A stretch of 64,000 bases of DNA from Candidatus Eremiobacteraceae bacterium (lineage in GTDB: Bacteria; Vulcanimicrobiota; Vulcanimicrobiia; Eremiobacterales; Eremiobacteraceae), in contig DASTCX010000040.1 of assembly GCA_035710745.1 (NCBI GenBank), positions 30,333-94,332 of the forward strand, in the 5' to 3' direction. The first letter of the stretch is position 1, and each line of letters starts with the position of its first letter. Below, piece after piece: positions 9,283 to 17,817 of this stretch. The notes under the pieces were generated by a model that saw nothing but the letters and a program-made list of their open reading frames with translations, did not search any database and was not told the DNA's origin. The translations under genes were made by a program, and so were the position numbers.

Positions 9283-12200
9283 TCAGCGCGTCCGGCGGCG
9301 CGTGCCTGCCGGCTGTTTGCGCTTCTTGGCCCCACCATAGCCGACGGGCGCGCCGCCAGCGTACGCGGGCCATTCGCCGCGGTCGGCGGCCGCCACCGTC
9401 TCGACGCACAGGGGTAAGGAAAGGAAGGCGGCCCGCGTCTGCGGATCGGCGATCCGGCCCGCGAAGGCTGCCATCTCCGAAACGGCCCGATCGAGCAGCT
9501 CTCGGGCGCCCGTTTCGTCGCCTGTCGCGCGTTTGACGAGCGCTCCGACCCACCAGCAATAGTGCGGCCAGAAGCTGCCTGCGTTCGACGACTGCGCGAC
9601 CCCGAGCATCGTGTCGGCCACAGCAACGGCCCGCTTGAGGTCGCCTGCTTGGAGATAGGCGACCGCGAGATCGCACTGATCGTCGAGCACGTCGGCCGGC
9701 TCGAGCACCGCCTTACGCAGCGCCAAGCCTTCTTCGAGGTGCCGGAGACCCGTCGTGATGTCTCCGCTTGCGCGCTCCGCGTTCCCGAGATTCGAGAGCG
9801 CCGCCCCTTCGAAGAGCGGGAACTTGATCTCGCGCGAGATCTCGAGCGCCTCGATCGCCAACCGCTTCGCCGATTGCGTGTCGCCGCCGAGCAGGCTCGA
9901 CAGGCTCATGTTCACCTTCGTCACGGCGAGCGGCCGCCGCTCGTGCGTCCGTTCGACGAGGCCGAGCGCGCGCTGGCCCAATCGGGCTGCATCGTCGAGC
10001 AAGCCGAGGCGCATGGAAAGGACGAATTCGTTGGCGAGCGCGTGCGACAGGCCGCGCGCGTTGCCGATCGCCTCCATCGCGGCGGCTGATTCGGCGAACG
10101 CCCGGCGCGCGCCGTCGAAATCCGCTTGCCACGTCGCGACCGTGGCCAACCGCTGGAGCGCGTCAGCTTCTTCTTCCCTGTCGCCTATCGATCGCGCGAG
10201 CGCGAGCCCTTCGCGAGCGAGTTCGGCGGCGTCGTCGATCTGATGACGCTGGAGCGCGGTCACCGTCGCCGTCGCGATCGCGCGCAGGACGAGCGATTTG
10301 TCCGCGAGGTTCTCCGCGCGCTTGCGCAGCGACGACAGAAAGCGACGCGAGCCGTCGAAGTCGCCTGCGACCGTCGCGATCTGCGCGAGCAGCGCGAGCG
10401 CTTCGATTTGCCCGGCGCCATCGCCGAGCTGCTCGTACGCGTCGAGCGCGCGCATCGCGGGATCTTCCGCTTCCGCATGGCTCGTGTTGAGCACGAGATA
10501 GTCGGCGCGTGCGAGCAGCGCCTCCGCGTGCCTCCGCTCGTCGCCGGATCGTGCGGCGCGCTCTTCAAGCCCCACCACGGCGGCACGGTACCGGTCGCGG
10601 TCGCCCTGACCGCGCTCGAAGTTCACACGCCGTCGCATGGTCTCCCATGCGAGGCCGTCATCGGTCAAGGCGGTCGCCAGCCCATGCAGCGATTCGATGT
10701 CGCGGGCCTGTTCTTCGCGACGACCCGCACGGCCGAGCGCCCGCTCGCGGACGAGCAGCGCCTGCGCGCGGACCGTATCGTCCTCGGAGAGATCCGTCGC
10801 CTTCGTCGCGTGCCTGATGGCATCGTCACTCGCGAATAAGCGGAGTGCGTGGCGACCGGCGTCGACGTACGCCGTTGCCGCGCCCGCAAGGTCGCCACCG
10901 CGTTCGCGATGGAGCGCAAAATCGGCTGCGCCGAACGTCTCGCTGCCTTGTGACCGCTCGCTCAAGATCTGTGCGATCCGCCGGTGTCGCCGCGCTCGCA
11001 CATCCGCATCGATGCCCTCATAGATCGCAGCGTGGATGAGGTGGTGCGTGAAGACGAAGTCGTAGCGGCCGCGCGCGCCGGCTTCACGCACCAAGTGACG
11101 ATCCATCAATTCGTAGACGCCGTCGAGCACCTTGCTTTCGTCGATGCCCGCGACGTCGCGGACAAGGTCCACCTCGAAACCATGGCCCGCGACCGCTGCG
11201 AGCTCGGCGATATCCCGCCCGTGCTCGCTGAGCGTCGCGACGCGCGACGCGATGAGCGACTGCAAGACGACGCTATTCCCCCACGCGTCGGCTCCGCCAC
11301 GCAGCGCCTCGGTGAGGAACAGCGGATTGCCCTCGCTTCGCTCGTATCCGAGGCGCGCGACCTTCGCGCGTTCGTCGAGCGCGACCGGCAGTTGCTCGAC
11401 GATCCGCTCGACCGCTTCGAGCGACAGCGGCCGGAGCGCGATCGTCTGGACGACGCCTTCGGCGCGAAGCTCGTGCATCACCGACCGAAGCGGGTGTGAG
11501 CGCCCGGTCTCCTCATCCCGGTACGTTCCGATCAAGAGCACGGCAGAGCGCGACAGTCGACGGGCCAAAAAGGCGAGCGCGGCGGCGGTATCGGCACCGG
11601 CCCAATGGAGGTCCTCTATGATGACGAGCAACGGACGCGGACGCGCCATCGCGCCGATACATTCGCTCATCGCGTCGAGTAGGCGCAGTCGCTGCCGTGC
11701 GGGATCCACGGGCGAAGCGTCCGTCAGACCTTCGCGCCACACCGCCAACTCGGGAACGAGCTGGGCGATGATCGATGCGCGGAGCGGATCGAGATCGAGC
11801 GACGCGACGAACGGCAAACTGTAGCGGAGCGCGTCGGCTATGCCTTCGTAGGGCTGACGTTCGTCGTACGTCGTCGAGCCGATCGAGATCCTCGCGCCCT
11901 CCGCCTCGACGCTCGTCGCGAGCTCGGCCACGAGCCGCGACTTGCCGATTCCGGCCGCACCCCCGACAAGCACGAAGCCGCCGTGGCCGTGGGCGGCGCG
12001 CACCCACGCGGCGCGCAGTTGTTCGAGTTCGAGTTCGCGGCCGGCGAAGGGCAGGACGTCTTCGGTCGTCCGTCGCGAGCTGGTCGCGCTCTCGTCTATG
12101 CGTCGAGGAGCGGCCAGCTGAGCGGGCAGCGGAGCATTGCGCACGATCGCTTCACGCGCGACGAGCGTCTCAGGCATCGGTTCGGCGCCAAGTTCGCTGC

Positions 12201-12843
12201 GCAACCGCTTCGCGAACGAGTCGAAGGCCGCCAGCGCCCCCGCGCCGTCGCCGTACTCGTAGCGGCACGCCATGAGCAGTCGCACCACGTCCTCGCGCCA
12301 AGGGTCGGCGGCGAGCAGCTGGCTCGCATATTCGGCCGCACGTTTGAAATCGCGGACATCGCGATGCTTCGCGATGAGGCTTGTGAGCGCGCCGAAATAC
12401 GCGTTTCGAAGGCGTTCGCGATGCGCGACCACCCAATCTTCGTAGGATCCTTCGAGCAGATCGCCGGCGTAAAGCGCGACCGCGTCGGCTTGACTTTCCG
12501 AGGTCTTGCACAAGCGCTCGAACTCCGCGACGTCGAAGCGCATCGCGCCGTCGCCGTTCCAGCGCAGAAGATCTTCGGTCGCGAGGATCCACGGCTCCCC
12601 GTCTGCTCGTGCCGGCAGGGCCTTGTTCAGGAGGTAGACGTAACGGCGCAACTCGGAGAGCGCTCGGGTTTCCGACTCGTCGGCCCACAGCGTGAAAGCG
12701 AGCACGTTGCGCGAGACCGGCTCCGAGCGGCTCAGCAAGAGGTAAGCGGCGAGTGGTATGGTCACTCCGCGGTTCGGGAGCTTGATCGCGTCGCCGTCCG
12801 CGAGGAACTGTGGATGGCCGAGCAGCCGGATCTCGATCACCAC
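9283..12843 (-). CDS. SARP/BTAD-type regulator with AAA ATPase and TPR repeats
   Basis: 1186 residues. Residues 1-100 resemble the winged-helix N-terminus of SARP regulators, and 100-245 the bacterial transcriptional activator (BTAD) helical domain. Residues 265-420 are a STAND-type ATPase with Walker A GGAAGIGKSR (294-303) and Walker B LLVIIEDLHW (405-414). The remainder is a long array of TPR-like helices (LGNAERASGD, ALALLAQIATVAGD). Proteins of this plan act as ATP-gated transcription activators that sense a ligand through the TPR part. The usual LuxR-type C-terminal HTH is not seen, so DNA binding should rest on the N-terminus. The C-terminus is basic (KKRKQPAGTRRRTR). Targets are not known. 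Confidence 0.85.
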   Translation of the reverse strand: MVIEIRLLGHPQFLADGDAIKLPNRGVTIPLAAYLLLSRSEPVSRNVLAFTLWADESETRALSELRRYVYLLNKALPARADGEPWILATEDLLRWNGDGAMRFDVAEFERLCKTSESQADAVALYAGDLLEGSYEDWVVAHRERLRNAYFGALTSLIAKHRDVRDFKRAAEYASQLLAADPWREDVVRLLMACRYEYGDGAGALAAFDSFAKRLRSELGAEPMPETLVAREAIVRNAPLPAQLAAPRRIDESATSSRRTTEDVLPFAGRELELEQLRAAWVRAAHGHGGFVLVGGAAGIGKSRLVAELATSVEAEGARISIGSTTYDERQPYEGIADALRYSLPFVASLDLDPLRASIIAQLVPELAVWREGLTDASPVDPARQRLRLLDAMSECIGAMARPRPLLVIIEDLHWAGADTAAALAFLARRLSRSAVLLIGTYRDEETGRSHPLRSVMHELRAEGVVQTIALRPLSLEAVERIVEQLPVALDERAKVARLGYERSEGNPLFLTEALRGGADAWGNSVVLQSLIASRVATLSEHGRDIAELAAVAGHGFEVDLVRDVAGIDESKVLDGVYELMDRHLVREAGARGRYDFVFTHHLIHAAIYEGIDADVRARRHRRIAQILSERSQGSETFGAADFALHRERGGDLAGAATAYVDAGRHALRLFASDDAIRHATKATDLSEDDTVRAQALLVRERALGRAGRREEQARDIESLHGLATALTDDGLAWETMRRRVNFERGQGDRDRYRAAVVGLEERAARSGDERRHAEALLARADYLVLNTSHAEAEDPAMRALDAYEQLGDGAGQIEALALLAQIATVAGDFDGSRRFLSSLRKRAENLADKSLVLRAIATATVTALQRHQIDDAAELAREGLALARSIGDREEEADALQRLATVATWQADFDGARRAFAESAAAMEAIGNARGLSHALANEFVLSMRLGLLDDAARLGQRALGLVERTHERRPLAVTKVNMSLSSLLGGDTQSAKRLAIEALEISREIKFPLFEGAALSNLGNAERASGDITTGLRHLEEGLALRKAVLEPADVLDDQCDLAVAYLQAGDLKRAVAVADTMLGVAQSSNAGSFWPHYCWWVGALVKRATGDETGARELLDRAVSEMAAFAGRIADPQTRAAFLSLPLCVETVAAADRGEWPAYAGGAPVGYGGAKKRKQPAGTRRRTR

Positions 12844-12864
12844 GCCCTGTTCTTAACAGGTGGA

Positions 12865-12889
12865 GCGGTCGACCTTTACGGTCGACCGC
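12865..12889 (+). repeat. intergenic palindromic element, copy 2
   Basis: GCGGTCGACC-TTTAC-GGTCGACCGC, a 10-bp perfect stem, preceded by GGA and followed by CGCGA. It lies in the space between the SARP gene and the GGDEF/EAL gene. Confidence 0.8.
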
Positions 12890-12914
12890 CGCGACATCGC
12901 GTTTTTGAAAGGGA

Positions 12915-12939
12915 GCGGTCGACCTTTACGGTCGACCGC
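12915..12939 (+). repeat. intergenic palindromic element, copy 3
   Basis: Identical 25-bp hairpin to copy 2, exactly 50 bp further on, in the same orientation, with the GGGA prefix and CGCGG suffix. A short CGCG-ACAT-CGCG stem and five T lie between the two copies. It immediately follows the stop codon of the GGDEF/EAL gene. Confidence 0.8.
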
Positions 12940-12949
12940 CGCGGCTTGT

Positions 12950-15334
12950 CTAGACGGCGTCTGCCGTGCGGCTGTTGCGCAACAAGAACTCGAGCGCCGC
13001 ATCCGCGCTCAACGATTTCGAGAACAAGAATCCCTGAGCTGCCGGACACCCGATCCGCTCGAGGTGCGCGGCTTGTTGTTCGGTTTCCACGCCTTCCGCG
13101 ACCACCGAGATGCCGAGTGACTTCGACAGCGATATCAGCGCATGGACGATCGCCGGAGCCGCAAGCCCGTCGTGCGGGCTGCGTACGAATGATTGGTCGA
13201 TCTTCAGCGCGTCCATCGGCAGCAGCTGGAGATAGCTGAGCGACGAATATCCGGTGCCGAAGTCGTCGAGGACCACAGGAATGCCCATCGCGCGGATCTT
13301 CGCGAGCGCCTCATTCGCGGTGCCGTTGCGATCGAGCATAGCGGTCTCCGTCAGTTCGAGCCCGAGGCGCCGCGGGTCGACGCCGGTCTCGTCGACGCAT
13401 GTATGGATGAAATCGACGAATGATGGATCGGCCATCTGATGCGTCGAGACGTTGACGTTGAGCTTGACGTCGGGCACCCGCGCGTCGCGCTGCCAGCGCG
13501 CGAGCTGCGAACACGCCGAACGGACCGCCCACGCACCGATCGATCGCATGAGCCCGACCTCCTCTGCGACGGGGATGAAGATCGACGGCGCGATGCGCCC
13601 GAGGGTCGGGTGCGTCCAGCGCGCGAGTGCCTCGAAGCCGACGCACGTGCGACGCGGCAGCGACACGATCGGCTGGAATTCGAGGCGCAGTTCATCGCGC
13701 TCGATCGCGTTGTGCAACTCGATGCCGATACGCCGCCGTAGATCGTCGTGCTGCGCCATGGCCGAATCGTATAGCACCGCGCGCGCACGGCCCGTCGCTT
13801 TGGCACGGTACGTGGCGGCATCGGCTGCTCGCATCAGCGCATCGCCGTCCGCGAAATGATCGCTCCACAGACAGATGCCGATGCTCGCCGTCGCCCGCAT
13901 TTCCGCGCCGCCGACCAACGTCGACGCGTCGAGCGCGCGTTCGAGCCTCGCTGCGTGGTCGAACGCCTGCCCGGCCTCCGCGACCTCAGGTAGGAACACC
14001 GCGAACTCGTCGCCGCCGTAGCGGGCGACGATGTGATCGTTTGACGCCCACGTCCGTAAGCGTTCGCCGACGTGCGTCAACAGCGCGTCGCCGGCCGCGT
14101 GACCGTGCGTGTCGTTCACATATTTGAAACTGTCGAGATCGACCATGAAGACCGCAAACCCCGGCGCGGTACCCGCAGAACATTTGTGCACGGCCGCGTC
14201 GACGATCTCGTCGAAATAGCCCCGGTTGCGCAGACCCGTCAATCGGTCGTGGGTCGCGTCGTGCTGCAGACGTCGTTCCGCGTTCTTGCGCTTCTCGATA
14301 TCTTGCACCATCCAGATCGTTCCCGGCGGCGCGCCGTCCGCGTTCGCGGGTGCGATCGTCGATGTCTGTTCCACCCATAGCGTCGAGCCGTTCTTGCGTC
14401 GAAACAGGCGCTCGCGACGTTCGCCGACCGCACCCGCCTCCGCGCCCGTGTCGCCGTCGATCGCCCACTCGCCGTACGACGACCCGTGGAGTTCTCGCTC
14501 CGAGAACCCAAGCATGCGTTGGAGCGCCTCGTTCGATTCCAGGATCCACCCTCGCGCATCGGTCAGCGCGACGCCGATGACCGAACGCCGGAAGAGCGCC
14601 TGGAACTGCGCTTCGGCTTCTCGCCGGTCGCGCTCTGCGACGTGCCGCGCCACCTCCGAACCTATCCGCGCTTGCTGCTCTTCCGAACGGATCGCCGACT
14701 CCGCCGTACGCAATGCGCGTCGCTGCGCGGGAATGATGACGAAGCCGATGCCGATCCCAAGGATCAAAAACACGACGGCGCCGGACGCCGTCGACTCAGC
14801 GCGCACGGCGATCATAGCTCGCTCGGCGGCATCGTCATAAAACGAGGCCTCCGCAGCAAGGGCGTCCGTGTATGCGCTCTCGCGCGACGCGAACCCGCCG
14901 ATGAGCGGCGCTAAATCGTCCGTTCGAGAGGACGAGACCGCTGCCAGCAGATCGCCGGCCGAAGCGAACATGTCTTGAGCGGCGCCGCTGGTCTCCTGCC
15001 TCAGGCCGGCGAGCCGCGCTGCGTCCGCTTCGTCGAGACCAAAGGAGACGCTCGGCACGGCGTCGGCCGCATGCAGATCGGCAAACGATTGCGCGATGGC
15101 CGCGGAGGCTTGACCGGTGATCGCTCCTGCGGCGGCGCTGCCGACACGCGCGGAATAACCGAGCGCATCGTTCGCCGCGGCGATCCGCGCGCGCGTGATG
15201 TCAGCATCACGTTGGGCAGAGCGCTCGATGCCGACCGAGTGCGCTACGACGACGAACGCGACGCACGCCGCCGCTACTGTGAGCGCCGTCACACCGACGA
15301 CCTCGCGCGTGATGCCTATCCCCTTAGGTCTCAT
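12950..15334 (-). CDS. membrane PAS-GGDEF-EAL c-di-GMP turnover protein
   Basis: 794 residues. TM1 is about residues 13-31 and TM2 185-202, enclosing an alanine-rich helical periplasmic sensor. PAS is about 243-353, GGDEF 356-523 and EAL 535-785. The synthesis motif GGDEF is intact at 440-444. The RxxD inhibitory site normally found five residues before it is absent (SNDH). The hydrolase side is also intact: EAL (568-570), the DDFGTGYSS loop, KIDQSF and AEGVET. Both activities may therefore be possible, without product inhibition of the cyclase. It is a stand-alone gene, upstream of and divergent from the pilin operon, which is often a c-di-GMP-controlled process. Confidence 0.93.
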   Translation of the reverse strand: MRPKGIGITREVVGVTALTVAAACVAFVVVAHSVGIERSAQRDADITRARIAAANDALGYSARVGSAAAGAITGQASAAIAQSFADLHAADAVPSVSFGLDEADAARLAGLRQETSGAAQDMFASAGDLLAAVSSSRTDDLAPLIGGFASRESAYTDALAAEASFYDDAAERAMIAVRAESTASGAVVFLILGIGIGFVIIPAQRRALRTAESAIRSEEQQARIGSEVARHVAERDRREAEAQFQALFRRSVIGVALTDARGWILESNEALQRMLGFSERELHGSSYGEWAIDGDTGAEAGAVGERRERLFRRKNGSTLWVEQTSTIAPANADGAPPGTIWMVQDIEKRKNAERRLQHDATHDRLTGLRNRGYFDEIVDAAVHKCSAGTAPGFAVFMVDLDSFKYVNDTHGHAAGDALLTHVGERLRTWASNDHIVARYGGDEFAVFLPEVAEAGQAFDHAARLERALDASTLVGGAEMRATASIGICLWSDHFADGDALMRAADAATYRAKATGRARAVLYDSAMAQHDDLRRRIGIELHNAIERDELRLEFQPIVSLPRRTCVGFEALARWTHPTLGRIAPSIFIPVAEEVGLMRSIGAWAVRSACSQLARWQRDARVPDVKLNVNVSTHQMADPSFVDFIHTCVDETGVDPRRLGLELTETAMLDRNGTANEALAKIRAMGIPVVLDDFGTGYSSLSYLQLLPMDALKIDQSFVRSPHDGLAAPAIVHALISLSKSLGISVVAEGVETEQQAAHLERIGCPAAQGFLFSKSLSADAALEFLLRNSRTADAV

Positions 15335-15395
15335 CTCCTATTTGACGGAACCGCCGGCCCGAAGTTACATGACTTTTGTAACGCACACACCGCTG

Positions 15396-15401
15396 TATAA
15401 T
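15396..15401 (+). promoter_or_regulatory. -10 box of the minor-pilin operon
   Basis: A perfect TATAAT ends nine bases before the ATG at 15411. A weak -35 (TTTTGT, 15374-15379) is 16 bp upstream. The 5' leader would be only a few bases long, as for the gene at 2869. Confidence 0.5.
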
Positions 15402-15410
15402 CTTAGTGAT

Positions 15411-15827
15411 ATGCGGTCCCGTGGTCTGAGCCTCATCGAAGCGATGGTCGGCATGGTCGTGCTGCTCATCGGCATCCTCATGCTCGTCGGCGCGATCCCC
15501 GCGGCGTACGGATTCACGGCTCAAGACTCGGTGCGCGTCCAAGCGGTCTCCGCCGGTCAAGAATATCTCGACGACATCCGCCAATACATACAGTCCTCGG
15601 GCGTCGATACGAATCTGCCGCCCGCACCCACGGTCAGCGTGGTTCCGCCCTCGTTTTCATCCGATGGAACGGCGCCGGTGCCTGTCGCGCTGACGTTGAC
15701 TCCGTCGTGCACGTCGCGCTCGCTGTTCAGCTTCGATTGCTCGGTGAACGTCCAATGGTCCGCCGATAACGGGCCGACGCAAAAGGTCAAGGTTGAGAGC
15801 TATATCACCTCGCAAGCCGGCTTCTAG
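15411..15827 (+). CDS. type IV minor prepilin, PilV-like
   Basis: 138 residues. The N-terminus MRSRGLSLIEAMVGMVVLL is a class III prepilin signal: basic leader, glycine, then a hydrophobic helix with glutamate at mature position 5. It would be cleaved and N-methylated by PilD. After the helix comes AQDSVRVQAVSAGQEYLDDIR, typical of PilV/PulI-type minor pilins, and then a short globular domain with two cysteines. First gene of a three-gene overlapping operon. The upstream open frame is ignored because the prepilin leader and promoter fix the start at 15411. Confidence 0.85.
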   Translation: MRSRGLSLIEAMVGMVVLLIGILMLVGAIPAAYGFTAQDSVRVQAVSAGQEYLDDIRQYIQSSGVDTNLPPAPTVSVVPPSFSSDGTAPVPVALTLTPSCTSRSLFSFDCSVNVQWSADNGPTQKVKVESYITSQAGF

Positions 15828-16479
15828 CCGCGGCATCTCGATTCCGGAGATCCTCATCGCCGCCGCGATCGGCATGTCGGCGATCGGCCTCGTCATCGGG
15901 TTGTGCAAGCCGATCCTCACCGCGCAAACCATCGAGCAGTCGTCGACCAGTGAGATCCAAGTCGTCGATGCGACGTTGTACCGGCTGCAGCGCGACGTCA
16001 GGCAAAGCGACACGAACGGCATCTTCGTGTGCGCGAACGCGAACAACGCGATAACGTGCACGCAAGCATCGACGTACAGCTCGCCGACCGATGCGCCGGC
16101 GCTCGCCATTCTCACCGCGGAATCGGACGGGAGCGGTCCGACACGCTGGGATTCCACCGGGCATCCTTTGTGGACGGGCTTCAAGATCTATTGGCTCGCA
16201 GCGGGCACGGACGGCGCCGACTCGATGTACCTCGCCTTCGAGCCCGCATCGGTCTCCTTGAACGCGGAACCATTGGTCCTCAACTCCGACGCGGCGCAAG
16301 CGGTCTCAGCCGCTCTTGCAGCAACTGCACCGGACCGCGTCGCCGACGATATCTTGAGCCTTCAATCCTACGCCGACGTGACAAAGGATCACGTGGCGCT
16401 GCGTCTCACCGCCCTCGAAAATCCCGACGATTTGTCGAGTCAGCTCTCCGTCCAAGGCGACGCGTATGCGCGGAACTAG
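15793..16479 (+). CDS. type IV minor prepilin, PilW-like
   Basis: 228 residues from TTG at 15793; no ATG precedes the prepilin signal. The leader MRAISPRKPASSRG ends in glycine, and the helix ISIPEILIAAAIGMSAIGLV carries the glutamate at position 5. The next part (DATLYRLQRDVRQSDTNGIF) is the typical PilW/PulJ pseudopilin core. The gene overlaps its upstream neighbour by 35 bp and its downstream neighbour by 14 bp, which indicates coupled translation. It likely joins the pilus-tip initiation complex. Confidence 0.82.
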   Translation: MRAISPRKPASSRGISIPEILIAAAIGMSAIGLVIGLCKPILTAQTIEQSSTSEIQVVDATLYRLQRDVRQSDTNGIFVCANANNAITCTQASTYSSPTDAPALAILTAESDGSGPTRWDSTGHPLWTGFKIYWLAAGTDGADSMYLAFEPASVSLNAEPLVLNSDAAQAVSAALAATAPDRVADDILSLQSYADVTKDHVALRLTALENPDDLSSQLSVQGDAYARN

Positions 16480-17707
16480 CGCGATGCGAGCGACGCGGTG
16501 TGTGGGTCAGCGAGGCTTCCTCCTCGTCTACGCGCTCGTCATCGTATCGATTCTCGCGCTCGTCGCGACGCTCGTCCTCGCTAGCGCCGATCAAGCGGCC
16601 AGCGACGCGCGCCAGACGGAAGTGAAAAACGAATCGTTCGACGCCTCCGAAGCAGGGCTCAACGCGGCGCTCGATGCGCTCGATACGTCGCTTCTGAACA
16701 CCGGATCGCGCTCCGCGACGCTGTCGAACGGATTCAAGTACACATACGCGATCTATCCGAATCTCCTCGGCGGGCAACCGCAGACGATTACCGACCCCGC
16801 GCAGGGTCTGCTCAATTCCGTACTCACGACGCTCGGCGGCCTGCTGCAAACGCTCTCGCAGCCGCAAGGCGGCAACACGATCGCCATTCCGGCGCTCGGC
16901 GCCGTCATCGTGAGCGTCGGCACCGGACCCAGGGGCGAGCGGCCGACCGTGCTCGAGGCCGCGGTGACGGTTGAGATCGGTTCTCTTTCCTACCCTCACT
17001 ACGCCGCGCTCACCGGTTTGAACATTCAGGGAAGCTATCAGGCGCCGTTCGCCACCGGTGGGGGAAACGCTATCACCCTCCATGCGAACGAGTCGATCCG
17101 GGCCGACGTACCAGCGGCATTCCAAGGACGTGCAGAAGCGGGCGGTGAGACGAACACGATACCGCCCGGCACGACGCACGCGTCGATGATCTCGCTGCCG
17201 ATGGTGAGCCAGTTCGACTATATGGTCGCGAGCATGAAGAACCAAGCGCAATCCGGCGCGAACCCGGACGATTTCTATCAAACCAAAGGCAGCGCGCTCG
17301 ACCCGACGTATACGTGCGGCGCTTCGCACAGCTGCGTCTTGTTCTACGACGGGCCGCTTAAAGTCACGAGCGGCCAGACGACCTTCACCGGCTTATGGAC
17401 GGTGATCGTCAACGGCAACCTCACCGTAAACGGCGGCGCCGGTCTCAACTTCCAAAGCCGGCCGAGCGAACTCGTCGTCAACGGCACGGCGATCATCGAC
17501 GGCAACGGCGCGACCGCCGCGTACCTCGAAGTGAAGGGCGGCACGAAGCTCGCGGGTGACTCGACGTTCACGGGCGCGATCATGACGCTCGGCACGTTGA
17601 CGTTCGACGGCGGCGACAGCGGCTCGTTCACGTACGATCCGACGGTCATCCCGCCCGTGCGGCCGCTGGCGGGTCTCGTCAAAGTCATCTCCTACGCCGA
17701 ATACTAG
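16466..17707 (+). CDS. PilX-like pilus assembly protein with beta-helical C-terminal domain
   Basis: 413 residues from ATG 16466 (ATG 16484 is an alternative). QRGFLLVYALVIVSILALVATLV is a prepilin-like helix, but the position-5 residue is not glutamate, as in several PilX proteins. The segment DEAxEAGLNAALDAL-like (ESFDASEAGLNAALDALD) matches PilX N-termini. Residues 290-390 hold short repeats of the form VNGNLTVNG, VNGTAIIDGNG and LAGDSTFTGAIMT, a likely right-handed beta-helix similar to bactofilin-type stacks. Last gene of the pilin operon, with a hairpin element and a terminator downstream. Confidence 0.8.
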   Translation: MRGTSAMRATRCVGQRGFLLVYALVIVSILALVATLVLASADQAASDARQTEVKNESFDASEAGLNAALDALDTSLLNTGSRSATLSNGFKYTYAIYPNLLGGQPQTITDPAQGLLNSVLTTLGGLLQTLSQPQGGNTIAIPALGAVIVSVGTGPRGERPTVLEAAVTVEIGSLSYPHYAALTGLNIQGSYQAPFATGGGNAITLHANESIRADVPAAFQGRAEAGGETNTIPPGTTHASMISLPMVSQFDYMVASMKNQAQSGANPDDFYQTKGSALDPTYTCGASHSCVLFYDGPLKVTSGQTTFTGLWTVIVNGNLTVNGGAGLNFQSRPSELVVNGTAIIDGNGATAAYLEVKGGTKLAGDSTFTGAIMTLGTLTFDGGDSGSFTYDPTVIPPVRPLAGLVKVISYAEY

Positions 17708-17724
17708 CTCTTTGTGGAAAGGGA

Positions 17725-17748
17725 GCGGTCGAGATTCATCTCGACCGC
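17725..17748 (+). repeat. intergenic palindromic element, copy 4
   Basis: GCGGTCGAGA-TTCA-TCTCGACCGC with GGGA prefix and CGCGA suffix. It lies between the convergent pilX-like gene and the lipoprotein gene at 17818-18813. The inner stem pairs (GAGA/TCTC) differ from copies 1-3 but still pair. Confidence 0.8.
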
Positions 17749-17776
17749 CGCGACCTTACAATAAGGGATTTAGTAG

Positions 17777-17799
17777 GCCGAGCGAAGCTCGGCTTTTTT
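17777..17799 (+). terminator. rho-independent terminator of the pilin operon
   Basis: GCCGAGC-GAA-GCTCGGC followed by six T (17794-17799). The preceding TAGTAG and the stem resemble the terminator at 6178, and in both places the unit follows a palindromic element by about 28 bp. Confidence 0.85.
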
Positions 17800-17817
17800 A
17801 TGTGAACGGGAAACTGC

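Noticed and set aside
15195..15410. Longer N-terminus of the PilV-like protein
   Set aside because: It would put about 70 residues before the prepilin leader and overlap the divergent GGDEF/EAL gene.
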